Assembly: GCA_033782935.1 (NCBI GenBank)
Contig: JAWQEG010000283.1
Coordinates: forward strand, 868,001 to 932,000
Direction of reading: 5' to 3'
DNA from: Petrolisthes cinctipes
Lineage: Eukaryota; Arthropoda; Malacostraca; Decapoda; Porcellanidae
DNA: 64,000 nt
A program made the translations under genes and the position numbers. A model generated the notes under the pieces. The model saw only the letters and a program-made list of their open reading frames with translations, did no database searches and was not told the DNA's origin. Shown here piece by piece: positions 12,275 to 22,463 of this stretch (position 1 is the first letter of the stretch; each line of letters begins with the position of its first letter).

Positions 12275-15200
12275 GTGTTAGAGTATTTTCAAAATACATG
12301 CTCAAAACATACTGAAAATCGATCTTTTAGGTGCACAAAAGTCGATATGTGCATGCATCTTCAGTACCCGTTTATATCTCAAATTCAGGCTCAAAACACC
12401 CGAAAATTCAATATTTTGGGGTCCCAGAAGCAATCTGTACATGCCTACTCAGTGTTAGAGTATTTTCAAAATACAGGCCCAAAACATGCTGAAAATCGAT
12501 ATTTTAGATGCCCAAAGTCAATATGTGCATGTATCTTCTGTACCCGTTTATATCTCAAGTTCAGGCTCAAAACACCCGAAAATTCAATATTTTCGGGTCC
12601 CAGAAGCAATCTGTACATGCCTACACAGTGCTAGAATATTTTCAAAATATAGGCTAAAAACATGCTAAAAATCGACATTTTAGGTGCCAAAAAATCGATA
12701 TCTCAAATTCAGTCCCAAAACACCCGAAAATTCGATATTTAGAGGTCCCAGAAGGTATCTGTACATGCCTACTCCGTGTTAGAGTATTTTCAAAATACAG
12801 GCCAAAAACATACTGAAAATCGATCTTTTAGGTGCCCAAAAGTCGATATGTGCATGCATCTTCTGTACCCGTTTATATCTCAAATTCTGGCCCTAAACAC
12901 CCGAAAATTCGATATTTTGTGGTCCCAGAAGCGATCTGTACATGCCTACTCAGTGTTAGAGTATTTTCAAAATACAGGCCCAAAACATGCTGAAAATCGA
13001 TATTTTAGATGCCCAAAGTCAATATGTGCATGTATCTTCTGTACCCGTTTATATCTCAAATTCAGGCTCAAAACACCCAAAAATTCATTATTTTGGGGTC
13101 CCAGAAGCAATCTGTACAGTGCTAGAATATTTTCAAAATATAGGCTAAAAACATGCTAAAAATCGACATTTTAGGTGCCAACAAATCGATATCTCAAATT
13201 CAGTCCCAAAACACCCGAAAATTCGATATTTAGAGGTCCCAGAAGGTATCTGTACATGCCTACTCCGTGTTAGAGTATTTTCAAAATACAGGCCAAAAAC
13301 ATACTGAAAATCGATCTTTTAGGTGCCCAAAAGTCGATATCTGCATGCACCTTCTGTACCCTTTTATATCTCAAATTCTGGCCCTAAACACCCGAAAATT
13401 CGATATTTTGGGGTCCCAGAAGCGATCTGTACATGCCTACTCCGTGTTAGAGTATTTTCAAAATTCAGGCCCAAAACATGCTGAAAATCGATATTTTTGG
13501 TGCCCAAAGTCAATATGTGCATGTATCTTCTGTACCCGTTTATATCTCAAATTCAGGCTCAAAACACCCGAAAATTCATTATTTTGGGGTCCCAGAAGCA
13601 ATCTGTACAGTGCTAGAATATTTTCAAAATATAGGCTAAAAACATGCTAAAAATCGATCTTTTAGGTGCCAAAAAATCGATATCTCAAATTCAGTCCCAA
13701 AACACCCGAAAATTCGATATTTAGAGGTCCCAGAAGGTATCTGTACATGCCTACTCCGTGTTAGAGTATTTTCAAAATACAGGCCAAAAACATACTGAAA
13801 ATCGATCTTTTAGGTGCCCAAAAGTCGATATGTGCATGCATCTTCTGTACCCGTTTATATCTCAAATTCTGGCCCTAAACACCCGAAAATTCGATATTTT
13901 GGGGTCCCAGAAACGATCTGTACATGCCTACTCCGTGTTAGAGTATTTTCAAAATTCAGGCCCAAAACATGCTGAAAATCGATATTTTTGGTGCCCAAAG
14001 TCAATATGTGCATGTATCTTCTGTACCCGTTTATATCTCAAATTCAGGCTCAAAACACCCGAAAATTCAATATTTTGGGGTCCCAGAAGCAATCTGTACA
14101 GTGCTAGAATATTTTCAAAATATAGGATAAAAACATGCTAAAAATCGACATTTTAGGTGCCAAAAAATCGATATCTCAAATTCAGTCCCAAAACACCCGA
14201 AAATTCGATATTTAGAGGTCCCAGAAGGTATCTGTACATGCCTACTCCGTGTTAGAGTATTTTCAAAATTCAGGCCCAAAACATGCTGAAAATCGATATT
14301 TTAGATGCTAAAAGTCAATATGTGCATGTATCTTCTGTACCCGTTTATATCTCAAATTCAGGCTCAAAACACCAGAAAATTCAATATTTTGGGGTCCCAG
14401 AAGCAATCTGTACATGCCTACTCAGTGCTAGAATATTTTCAAAATATAGGCTAAAAACATGCTAAAAATAGATCTTTTAGGTGCCAAAAAGTCGATATCT
14501 CAAATTCAGTCCCAAAACACCCGAAAATTCGATATTTAGGGGTCCCAGAAGCGATCTGTACATGCCTACTCCGTGTTAGAGTATTTTCAAAATACATGCT
14601 CAAAACATACTGAAAATCGATCTTTTAGGTGAACAAAAGTCGATATGTGCATGCATCTTCAGTACCCGTTTATATCTCAAATTCAGGCTCAAAACACCCG
14701 AAAATTCAATATTTTGGGGTCCCACAAGCAATCTGTACATGCCTACTCAGTGTTAGAGTATTTTCAAAATACAGGCCCAAAACATGCTGAAAATCGATGT
14801 TTTAGATGCCCAAAGTCAATATGTGCATGTATCTTCTGTACCGGTTTATATCTCAAATTCAGGCTCAAAACACCCGAAAATTCAATATTTTGGGGTCCCA
14901 GAAGCAATCTGTAGTGCTAGAATATTTTCAAAATAAAGGCTAAAAACATGCTAAAAATCGACATTTTAGGTGCCAAAAAATCGATATCTCAAATTCAGTC
15001 CCAAAACACCCGAAAATTCGATATTTAGAGGTCCCAGAAGGTATCTGTACATGCCTACTCCGTGTTAGAGTATTTTCAAAATACAGGCCAAAAACATACT
15101 GAAAATCGATCTTTTAGGTGCCCAAAAGTCGATATGTGCATGCATCTTCTGTACCCGTTTATATCTCAAATTCTGGCCCTAAACACCCGAAAATTCGATA

Positions 15201-17025
15201 TTTTGGGGTCCCAGAAGCGATCTGTACATGCCTACTCAGTGTTAGAGTATTTTCAAAATACAGGCCCAAAACATGCTGAAAATCGATATTTTAGATGCCC
15301 AAAGTCAATATGTGCATGTATCTTCTGTACCCATTTATATCTCAAATTCAGGCTCAAAACACCCGAAAATTCATTATTTTGGGGTCCCAGAAGCAATCTG
15401 TACAGTGCTAGAATATTTTCAAAATATAGGATAAAAACATGCTAAAAATCGACATTTTAGGTGCCAAAAAATCGATATATCAAATTAAGTCCCAAAACAC
15501 CCGAGAATTCGATATTTAGAGGTCCCAGAAGGTATCTGTACATGCCTACTCCGTGTTAGAGTATTTTCAAAATACAGGCCAAAAACATACTGAAAATCGA
15601 TCTTTTAGGTCCCCAAAAGTCGATATGTGCATGCATCTTCTGTACCCTTTTATATCTCAAATTCTGGCCCTAAACACCCGAAAATTCGATATTTTGGGGT
15701 CCCAGAAGCGATCTGTACATGCCTACTCCGTGTTAGAGTATTTTCAAAATTCAGGCCCAAAACATGCTGAAAATCGATATTTTTGGTGCCCAAAGTCAAT
15801 ATGTGCATGTATCTTCTGTACCCGTTTATATCTCAAATTCAGGCTCAAAACACCCGAAAATTCATTATTTTGGGGTCCCAGAAGCAATCTGTACAGTGCT
15901 AGAATATTTTCAAAATATAGGCTAAAAACATGCTAAAAATCGACATTTTAGGTGCCAAAAAATCGATATCTCAAATTCAGTCCCAAAACACCCGAAAATT
16001 CGATATTTAGAGGTCCCAGAAGGTATCTGTACATGCCTACTCCGTGTTAGAGTATTTTCAAAATACAGGCCAAAAACATACTGAAAATCGATCTTTTAGG
16101 TCCCCAAAAGTCGATATGTGCATGCATCTTCTGTACCCTTTTATATCTCAAATTCTGGCCCTAAACACCCGAAAATTCGATATTTTGGGGTCCCAGAAGC
16201 GATCTGTACATGCCTACTCCGTGTTAGAGTATTTTCAAAATTCAGGCCCAAAACATGCTGAAAATCGATATTTTTGGTGCCCAAAGTCAATATGTGCATG
16301 TATCTTCTGTACCCGTTTATATCTCAAATTCAGGCTCAAAACACCCGAAAATTCATTATTTTGGGGTCCCAGAAGCAATCTGTACAGTGCTAGAATATTT
16401 TCAAAATATAGGCTAAAAACATGCTAAAAATCGATCTTTTAGGTGCCAAGAAATCGATATCTCAAATTCAGTCCCAGAACACCCGAAAATTCGATATTTA
16501 GAGGTCCCAGAAGGTATCTGTACATGCCTACTCCGTGTTAGAGTATTTTCAAAATACAGGCCAAAAACATACTGAAAATCGATCTGTTAGGTGCCCAAAA
16601 GTCGATATGTGCATGCATGTTCTGTACCCGTTTATATCTCAAATTCTGGCCCTAAACACCCGAAAATTCAATATTTTGGGGTCCCAGAAGCGATCTGTAC
16701 ATGCCTACTCAGTGTTAGAGTATTTTCAAAATTCAGGCCCAAAACATGCTGAAAATCGATATTTTAGATGCCCAAAGTCAATATGTGCATGTATCTTCTG
16801 TACCCGTTTATATCTCGAATTCAGGCTCAAAACACCGGAAAATTCAATATTTTGGGGTCCCAGAAGCAATCTGTACAGTGCTAGAATATTTTCAAAATAT
16901 AGGCTAAAAACATGCTAAAAATAGATCTTTTAGGTGCCAAAAAGTCGATATCTCAAATTCAGTCCCAAAACACCCGAAAATTCGATATTTAAAAGTCCCA
17001 GAAGGTATCTGTACATGCCTACTCC
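12275..17025. repeat. 4751-bp run of trimers (copy of 2642-7392)
   Basis: A'B'C1 501 (12275), ABC 491 x3 (12776, 13267, 13758), BC 324 (14249), ABC 489 (14573) and ABC 491 x4 (15062, 15553, 16044, 16535). The order, lengths and rare variants match 2642-7392 at offset 9633. Noted differences are 12559 G (A at 2926) and 14632 A (C at 4999). Confidence 0.92.
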
Positions 17026-17530
17026 TTGTTAGAGTATTTTCAAAATACAGGCCAAAAACATACTGAAAATCGATCTTTTAGGTGCCCAAAAGTCGATATG
17101 TGCATGCATCTTCTGTACCCGTTTATATCTCAAATTCTGGCCCTAAACACCCGAAAATTCGATATTTTGGGGTCCCAAAAGCGATCTGTACATGCCTACT
17201 CCGTGTTAGAGTATTTTCAAAATTCAGGCCCAAAACATGCTGAAAATCGATATTTTTGGTGCCCAAAGTCAATATGTGCATGTATCTTCTGTACCCGTTT
17301 ATATCTCAAATTCAGGCTCAAAACACCCGAAAATTCAATATTTTGGGGTCCCAGAAGCAATCTGTACATGCCTACTCAGTGCTAGAATATTTTCAAAATA
17401 TAGGCTTTATAAAAACATGCTAAAAATCCATCTTTTAGGTGCCAAAAAGTCGATATCTCAAATTCAGTCCCAAAACACCCGAAAATTCGATATTTAGGGG
17501 TCCCAGAAGCGATCTGTACATGCCTACTCC
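17026..17530. repeat. ABC trimer of 505 bp with B patch and 4-bp insertion
   Basis: A 17026-17202, B 17203-17378, C 17379-17530 (152 bp). A and the AATCCATCTTTTAGG in C match the trimer at 7393, but B is of the other class (AATTCAGGCCC, TTTTTGGTGCCC). C has an extra TTAT at about 17407-17410 (TAGGCTTTATAAAAACATGC). Confidence 0.9.
17407..17410. other. 4-bp insertion (TTAT) in a C monomer
   Basis: The usual TAGGCTAAAAACATGC reads TAGGCTTTATAAAAACATGC here. No other C in the window shows it. It explains why this C is 152 bp and this trimer 505 bp. Confidence 0.85.
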
Positions 17531-18031
17531 GTGTTAGAGTATTTTCAAAATACATGCTCAAAACATACTGAAAATCGATCTTTTAGGTGCACAAAAGTCG
17601 ATATGTGCATGCATCTTCAGTACCCGTTTATATCTCAAATTCAGGCTCAAAACACCCGAAAATTCTATATTTTGGGGTCCCAGAAGCAATCTGTACATGC
17701 CTACTCAGTGGTAGAGCATTTTCAAAGTACAGGCCCAAAACATGCTGAAAATCGATATTTTAGATGCCCAAAGTCAATATGTGCATGTATCTTCTGTACC
17801 CGTTTATATCTCAAATTCAGGCTCAAAACACTCAAAAATTCAATATTTTGGGGTCCCAGAAGCAATCTGTACATGCCTACTCAGTGCTAGAATATTTTCA
17901 AAATATAGGCTAAAAACATGCTAAAAATCGATCTTTTAGGTGCCAAAAAATCGATATCTCAAATTCAGTCCCAAAACACCCGAAAATTCGATATTTAGAG
18001 GTCCCAGAAGGTATCTGTACATGCCTACTCC

Positions 18032-18208
18032 GGGTTAGAGTATTTTCAAAATACAGGCCAAAAACATACTGAAAATCGATCTTTTAGGTGCCCAAAAGTC
18101 GATATGTGCATGCATCTTCTGTACCCGTTTATATCTCAAATTCTGGCCCTAAACACCCGAAAATTCGATATTTTGGGGTCCCAGAAGCGATCTGTACATG
18201 CCTACTCC
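18032..18208. repeat. Representative A monomer (177 bp)
   Basis: Reference copy of the A monomer. Markers: ACAGGCCAAAAACATACTG after the boundary, GTGCCCAAAAGTCGATATG, the palindrome TGCATGCA followed by CTTCTGTACCC, then TTCTGGCCCTAAACACCC and AGAAGCGATCTG. The length is 3 x 59, so reading frames pass through consecutive A copies unchanged. The second half (from GGCCCTAAAC to the next boundary and on to TTTTCAAAATACA) resembles the first half, so A is an old dimer of about 89 + 88 bp. Confidence 0.93.
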
Positions 18209-18384
18209 GTGTTAGAGTATTTTCAAAATTCAGGCCCAAAACATGCTGAAAATCGATATTTTTGGTGCCCAAAGTCAATATGTGCATGTATCTTCTGTAC
18301 CCGTTTATATCTCAAATTCAGGCTCAAAACACCCGAAAATTCAATATTTTGGGGTCCCAGAAGCAATCTGTACATGCCTACTCA
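18209..18384. repeat. Representative B monomer (176 bp)
   Basis: Reference copy of the B monomer. Markers: AATTCAGGCCCAAAACATGC, ATATTTTTGGTGCCCAAAG, GTCAATATGTGCATGTATC, AGGCTCAAAACACCC, ATTCAATATTTTGGGG and AGAAGCAATCTG. B is one base shorter than A because CCAAAAGTCG in A is CCAAAGTCA in B. Several A/B differences are CG in A and CA in B. Shorter B alleles (168, 166, 164 bp) lack 8, 10 or 12 bp just before the next boundary. Confidence 0.93.
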
Positions 18385-18532
18385 GTGCTAGAATATTTTC
18401 AAAATATAGGCTAAAAACAAGCTGAAAATCGATCTTTTAGGTGCCAAAAAGTCGATATCTCAAATTCAGTCCCAAAACACCCGAAAATTCGATATTTAGG
18501 GGTCCCAGAAGCGATCAGTACATGCCTACTCC
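18385..18532. repeat. Representative C2 monomer (148 bp, internal 29-bp deletion)
   Basis: C has the same ends as A and B but lacks 29 bp in its first half. It reads AGTCGATATCTCAAATTC where full monomers have ATAT, then 25 bp, then ATATCTCAAATTC. One ATAT is kept, the signature of a deletion between short direct repeats. This copy is class C2 (CGATCTTTTAGGTGCC, TTTAGGGGTCCCAGAAGCG). C1 copies have CGACATTTTAGG and TTTAGAGGTCCCAGAAGGT. C closes nearly every multimer in the window. Confidence 0.93.
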
Positions 18533-20498
18533 GTGTTAGAGTATTTTCAAAATTCAGGCCCAAAACATGCTGAAAATCTATATTTTTGGTGCCCAAAGTC
18601 AATATGTGCATGTATCTTCTGTACCCGTTTATATCTCAAATTCAGGCTCAAAACACCCGAAAATTCAATATTTTGGGGTCCCAGAAGCAATCTGTACAGT
18701 GCTAGAATATTTTCAAAATATAGGCTAAAAACATGCTAAAAATCGATCTTTTAGGTGCCAAAAAGTCGATATCTCAAATTCAGTCCCAAAACACCCGAAA
18801 ATTCGATATTTAGGGGTCCCAGAAGCGATCTGTACATGCCTACTCCGTGTTAGAGTATTTTCAAAATACATGCTCAAAACATACTGAAAATCGATCCTTT
18901 AGGTGCACAAAAGTCGATATGTGCATGCATCTTTAGTACCCGTTTATATCTCAAATTCAGGCTCAAAACACCCGAAAATTCAATATTTTGGGGTCCCAGA
19001 AGCAATCTGTACATGTCTACACAGTGCTAGAATATTTTCAAAATATAGGCTAAAAACATGCTAAAAATCGACATTTTAGGTGCCAAAAAAATCGATATCT
19101 CAAATTCAGTCCCAAAACACCCGAAAATTCGATATTTAGAAGTCCCAGAAGGTATCTGTACATGCCTACTCCGTGTTAGAGTATTTTCAAAATTCAGGCC
19201 CAAAACATGCTGAAAATCGATATTTTAGATGCTAAAAGTCAATATGTGCATGTATCTTCTGTACCCGTTTATATCTCAAATTCAGGCTCAAAACACCCGA
19301 AAATTAAATTTTTTGGGGTCCCAGAAGCAATCTGTACATGCCTACACAGTGCTAGAATATTTTCTAAATATAGGCTAAAAACATGCTAAAAATCGATCTT
19401 TTAGGTGTCAAAAAGGCGATATCTCAAATTCAGTCCCAAAACACCCGAAAATTCGATATTTAGGGGTTCCATAAGCGATCTGTACATGCCTACTCCGTGT
19501 TAGAGTATTTTCAAAATACATGCTCAAAACATACTGAAAATCGATCTTTTAGGTGCACAAAAGTCGATATGTGCATGCATCTTCAGTACCCGTTTATATC
19601 TCAAATTCAGGCTCAAAACACACGAAAATTCAATATTTTGGGGTCCCAGAAGCAATCTGTACATGCCTACTCAGTGTTAGAGTATTTTCAAAATACAGGC
19701 CCAAAACATGCTGAAAATCGATATTTTAGATGCCAAAAGTCAATATGTGCATGTATCTTCTGTACCCGTTTATATCTCAAATTCAGGCTCAAAACACCCG
19801 AAAATTCAATATTTTGGGGTACCAGAAGCAATCTGTACATGCCTATACAGTGCTAGAATATTTTCAAAATATAGGCTAAAAACATGCTAAAAATCGACAT
19901 TTTAGGTGCCAAAAAATCGATATCTCAAATTCAGTCCCAAAACACCCGAAAATTCGATATTTAGAGGTCCCAGAAGGTATCTGTACATGCCTACTCCGTG
20001 TTAGAGTATTTTCAAAATACAGGCCAAAAACATACTGAAAATCGATCTTTCAGGTGCCCAAAAGTCGATATGTGCATGCATCTTCTGTACCCGTTTATAT
20101 CTCAAATTCTGGCCCTAAACACCCGAAAATTCGATATTTTGGGGTCCCAGAAGCGATCTGTACATGCCTACTCCGTGTTAGAGTATTTTCAAAATTCAGG
20201 CCCAAAACATGCTGAAAAACGATATTTTTGGTGCCCAAAGTCAATATGTGCATGTATCTTCTGTACCCGTTTATATCTCAAATTCAGGCTCAAAACACCC
20301 GAAAATTCAATATTTTGGGGTCCCAGAAGCAATCTGTACATGCCTACTCAGTGCTAGAATATTTTCAAAATATAGGCTAAAAACATGCTGAAAATCGATC
20401 TTTTAGGTGCCAAAAAGTCGATATCTCAAATTCAGTCCCAAAACACCCGAAAATTCGATATTTAGGGGTCCCAGAAGCGATCAGTACATGCCTACTCC
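18533..20498. repeat. 1966-bp cassette, copy 1
   Basis: BC 314 (18533), AC 326 (18847), BC 324 (19173), A'B'C1 501 (19497) and ABC2 501 (19998). Marker variants are AATCTATATTTTTGG, CGATCCTTTAGG, CTTTAGTACCC, ATGTCTACACAG, GATGCTAAAAGTC and TTTTCTAAATATAGG. The C at 19024 is 149 bp because of one extra A in GCCAAAAAAATCG. Confidence 0.9.
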
Positions 20499-22463
20499 GT
20501 GTTAGAGTATTTTCAAAATTCAGGCCCAAAACATGCTGAAAATCTATATTTTTGGTGCCCAAAGTCAATATGTGCATGTATCTTCTGTACCCGTTTATAT
20601 CTCAAATTCAGGCTCAAAACACCCGAAAATTCAATATTTTGGGGTCCCACAAGCAATCTGTACATGCCTACTCAGTGCTAGAATATTTTCAAAATATAGG
20701 CTAAAAACATGCTAAAAATCGATCTTTTAGGTGCCAAAAAGTCGATATCTCAAATTCAGTCCCAAAACACCCGAAAATTCGATATTTAGGGGTCCCAGAA
20801 GCGATCTGTACATGCCTACTCCGTGTTAGAGTATTTTCAAAATACATGCTCAAAACATACTGAAAATCGATCCTTTAGGTGCACAAAAGTCGATATGTGC
20901 ATGCATCTTTAGTACCCGTTTATATCTCAAATTTAGGCTCAAAACACCCGAAAATTCAATATTTTGGGGTCCCAGAAGGTATCTGTACATGTCTACACAG
21001 TGCTAGAATATTTTCAAAATATAGGCTAAAAACATGCTAAAAATCGACATTTTAGGTGCCAAAAAATCGATATCTCAAATTCAGTCCCAAAACACCCGAA
21101 AATTCGATATTTAGAGGTCCCAGAAGGTATCTGTACATGCCTACTCCGTGTTAGAGTATTTTCAAAATTCAGGCCCAAAACATGCTGAAAATCGATATTT
21201 TAGATGCTAAAAGTCAATATGTGCATGTATCTTCTGTACCCGTTTATATCTCAAATTCAGGCTCAAAACACCCGAAAATTCAATATTTTGGGGTCCCAGA
21301 AGCAATCTGTACATGCCTACACAGTGCTAGAATATTTTCTAAATATAGGCTAAAAACATGCTAAAAATCGATCTTTTAGGTGCCAAAAAGTCGATATCTC
21401 AAATTCAGTCCCAAAACACCCGAAAATTCGATATTTAGGGGTCCCAGAAGCGATCTGTACATGCCTACTCCGTGTTAGAGTATTTTCAAAATACATGCTC
21501 AAAACATACTGAAAATCGATCTTTTAGGTGCACAAAAGTCGATATGTGCATGCATCTTCAGTACCCATTTATATCTCAAATTCAGGCTCAAAACACCCGA
21601 AAATTCAATATTTTGGGGTCCCAGAAGCAATCTGTACATGCCTACTCAGTGTTAGAGTATTTTCAAAATACAGGCCCAAAACATGCTGAAAATCGATATT
21701 TTAGATGCCCAAAGTCAATATGTGCATGTTTCTTCTGTACCCGTTTATATCTCAAATTCAGGCTCAAAACACCCGAAAATTCAATATTTTGGGGTCCCAG
21801 AAGCAATCTGTACATGCCTATACAGTGCTAGAATATTTTCAAAATATAGGCTAAAAACATGCTAAAAATCGACATTTTAGGTGCCAAAAAATCGATATCT
21901 CAAATTCAGTCCCAAAACACCCGAAAATTCGATATTTAGAGGTCCTAGAAGGTATCTGTACATGCCTACTCCGTGTTAGAGTAGTTTCAAAATACAGGCC
22001 AAAAACATACTGAAAATCGATCTTTCAGGTGCCCAAAAGTCGATATGTGCATGCATCTTCTGTACCCGTTTATATCTCAAATTCTGGCCCTAAACACCCG
22101 AAAATTCGATATTTTGGGGTCCCAGAAGCGATCTGTACATGCCTACTCCGTGTTAGAGTATTTTCAAAATTCAGGCCCAAAACATGCTGAAAAACGATAT
22201 TTTTGGTGCCCAAAGTCAATATCTGCATGTATCTTCTGTACCCGTTTATATCTCAAATTCAGGCTCAAAACACCCGAAAATTCAATATTTTGGGGTCCCA
22301 GAAGCAATCTGTACAGTGCTAGAATATTTTCAAAATATAGGCTTAAAACATGCTAAAAATCGATCTTTTTGGTTCCAAAAAGTCGATATCTCAAATTCAG
22401 TCCCAAAACACCCGAAAATTCGATATTTAGGGGTCCCAGAAGGTATCTGTACATGCCTACTCC
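20499..22463. repeat. 1965-bp cassette, copy 2
   Basis: BC 324 (20499), AC 325 (20823), BC 324 (21148), A'B'C1 501 (21472) and ABC 491 (21973). It shares every marker of 18533-20498 in the same order. Differences are the full-length B at 20499 and the 166-bp B in the last trimer. The last C has TTTTTGGTTCCAAAAAG. Confidence 0.9.

Larger units (their letters stand above)
8071..17223. repeat. 8-kb higher-order domain, copy 2 (expanded by 1631 bp)
   Basis: It repeats 69-7590 with the same unit order, at offset +8002 up to about 10.6 kb and +9633 from 12275 on, because a 1631-bp block is present twice. I spotted only four substitutions between copies (1168/9170, 2539/10541, 2926/12559, 4999/14632). 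Identity stops at 17224, inside a B monomer, though shared rare variants reappear just beyond. Confidence 0.9.
17531..18532. repeat. 1002-bp hexamer (A'B'C1 + ABC2)
   Basis: A' 17531, B' 17708, C 17884, A 18032, B 18209, C2 18385. This is the first regular alternation of the two trimer classes. B' has a mutated boundary (CAGTGGTAGAGCATTTTC) and AAAGTACAGG. C at 17884 combines CGATCTTTTAGG with the C1-type AGAGGTCCCAGAAGG ending, so it is a C2/C1 mosaic. Confidence 0.9.

Noticed and set aside
14920..14945. AATAAA-like polyadenylation signals (AAAATAAAGG at 14930; AAAATAAATG near 33818) and TATA-like TTTATATCTC
   Set aside because: These are single-base variants or invariant parts of the monomer with no associated gene; they are expected by chance in AT-rich repeats.
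69..17223. Treating the 8-kb duplication as purely an assembly artefact
   Set aside because: Four paralogous substitutions, a 1631-bp copy-number difference, a conversion-like patch and a hybrid junction monomer argue for a real duplication, although read-level confirmation is not available here.
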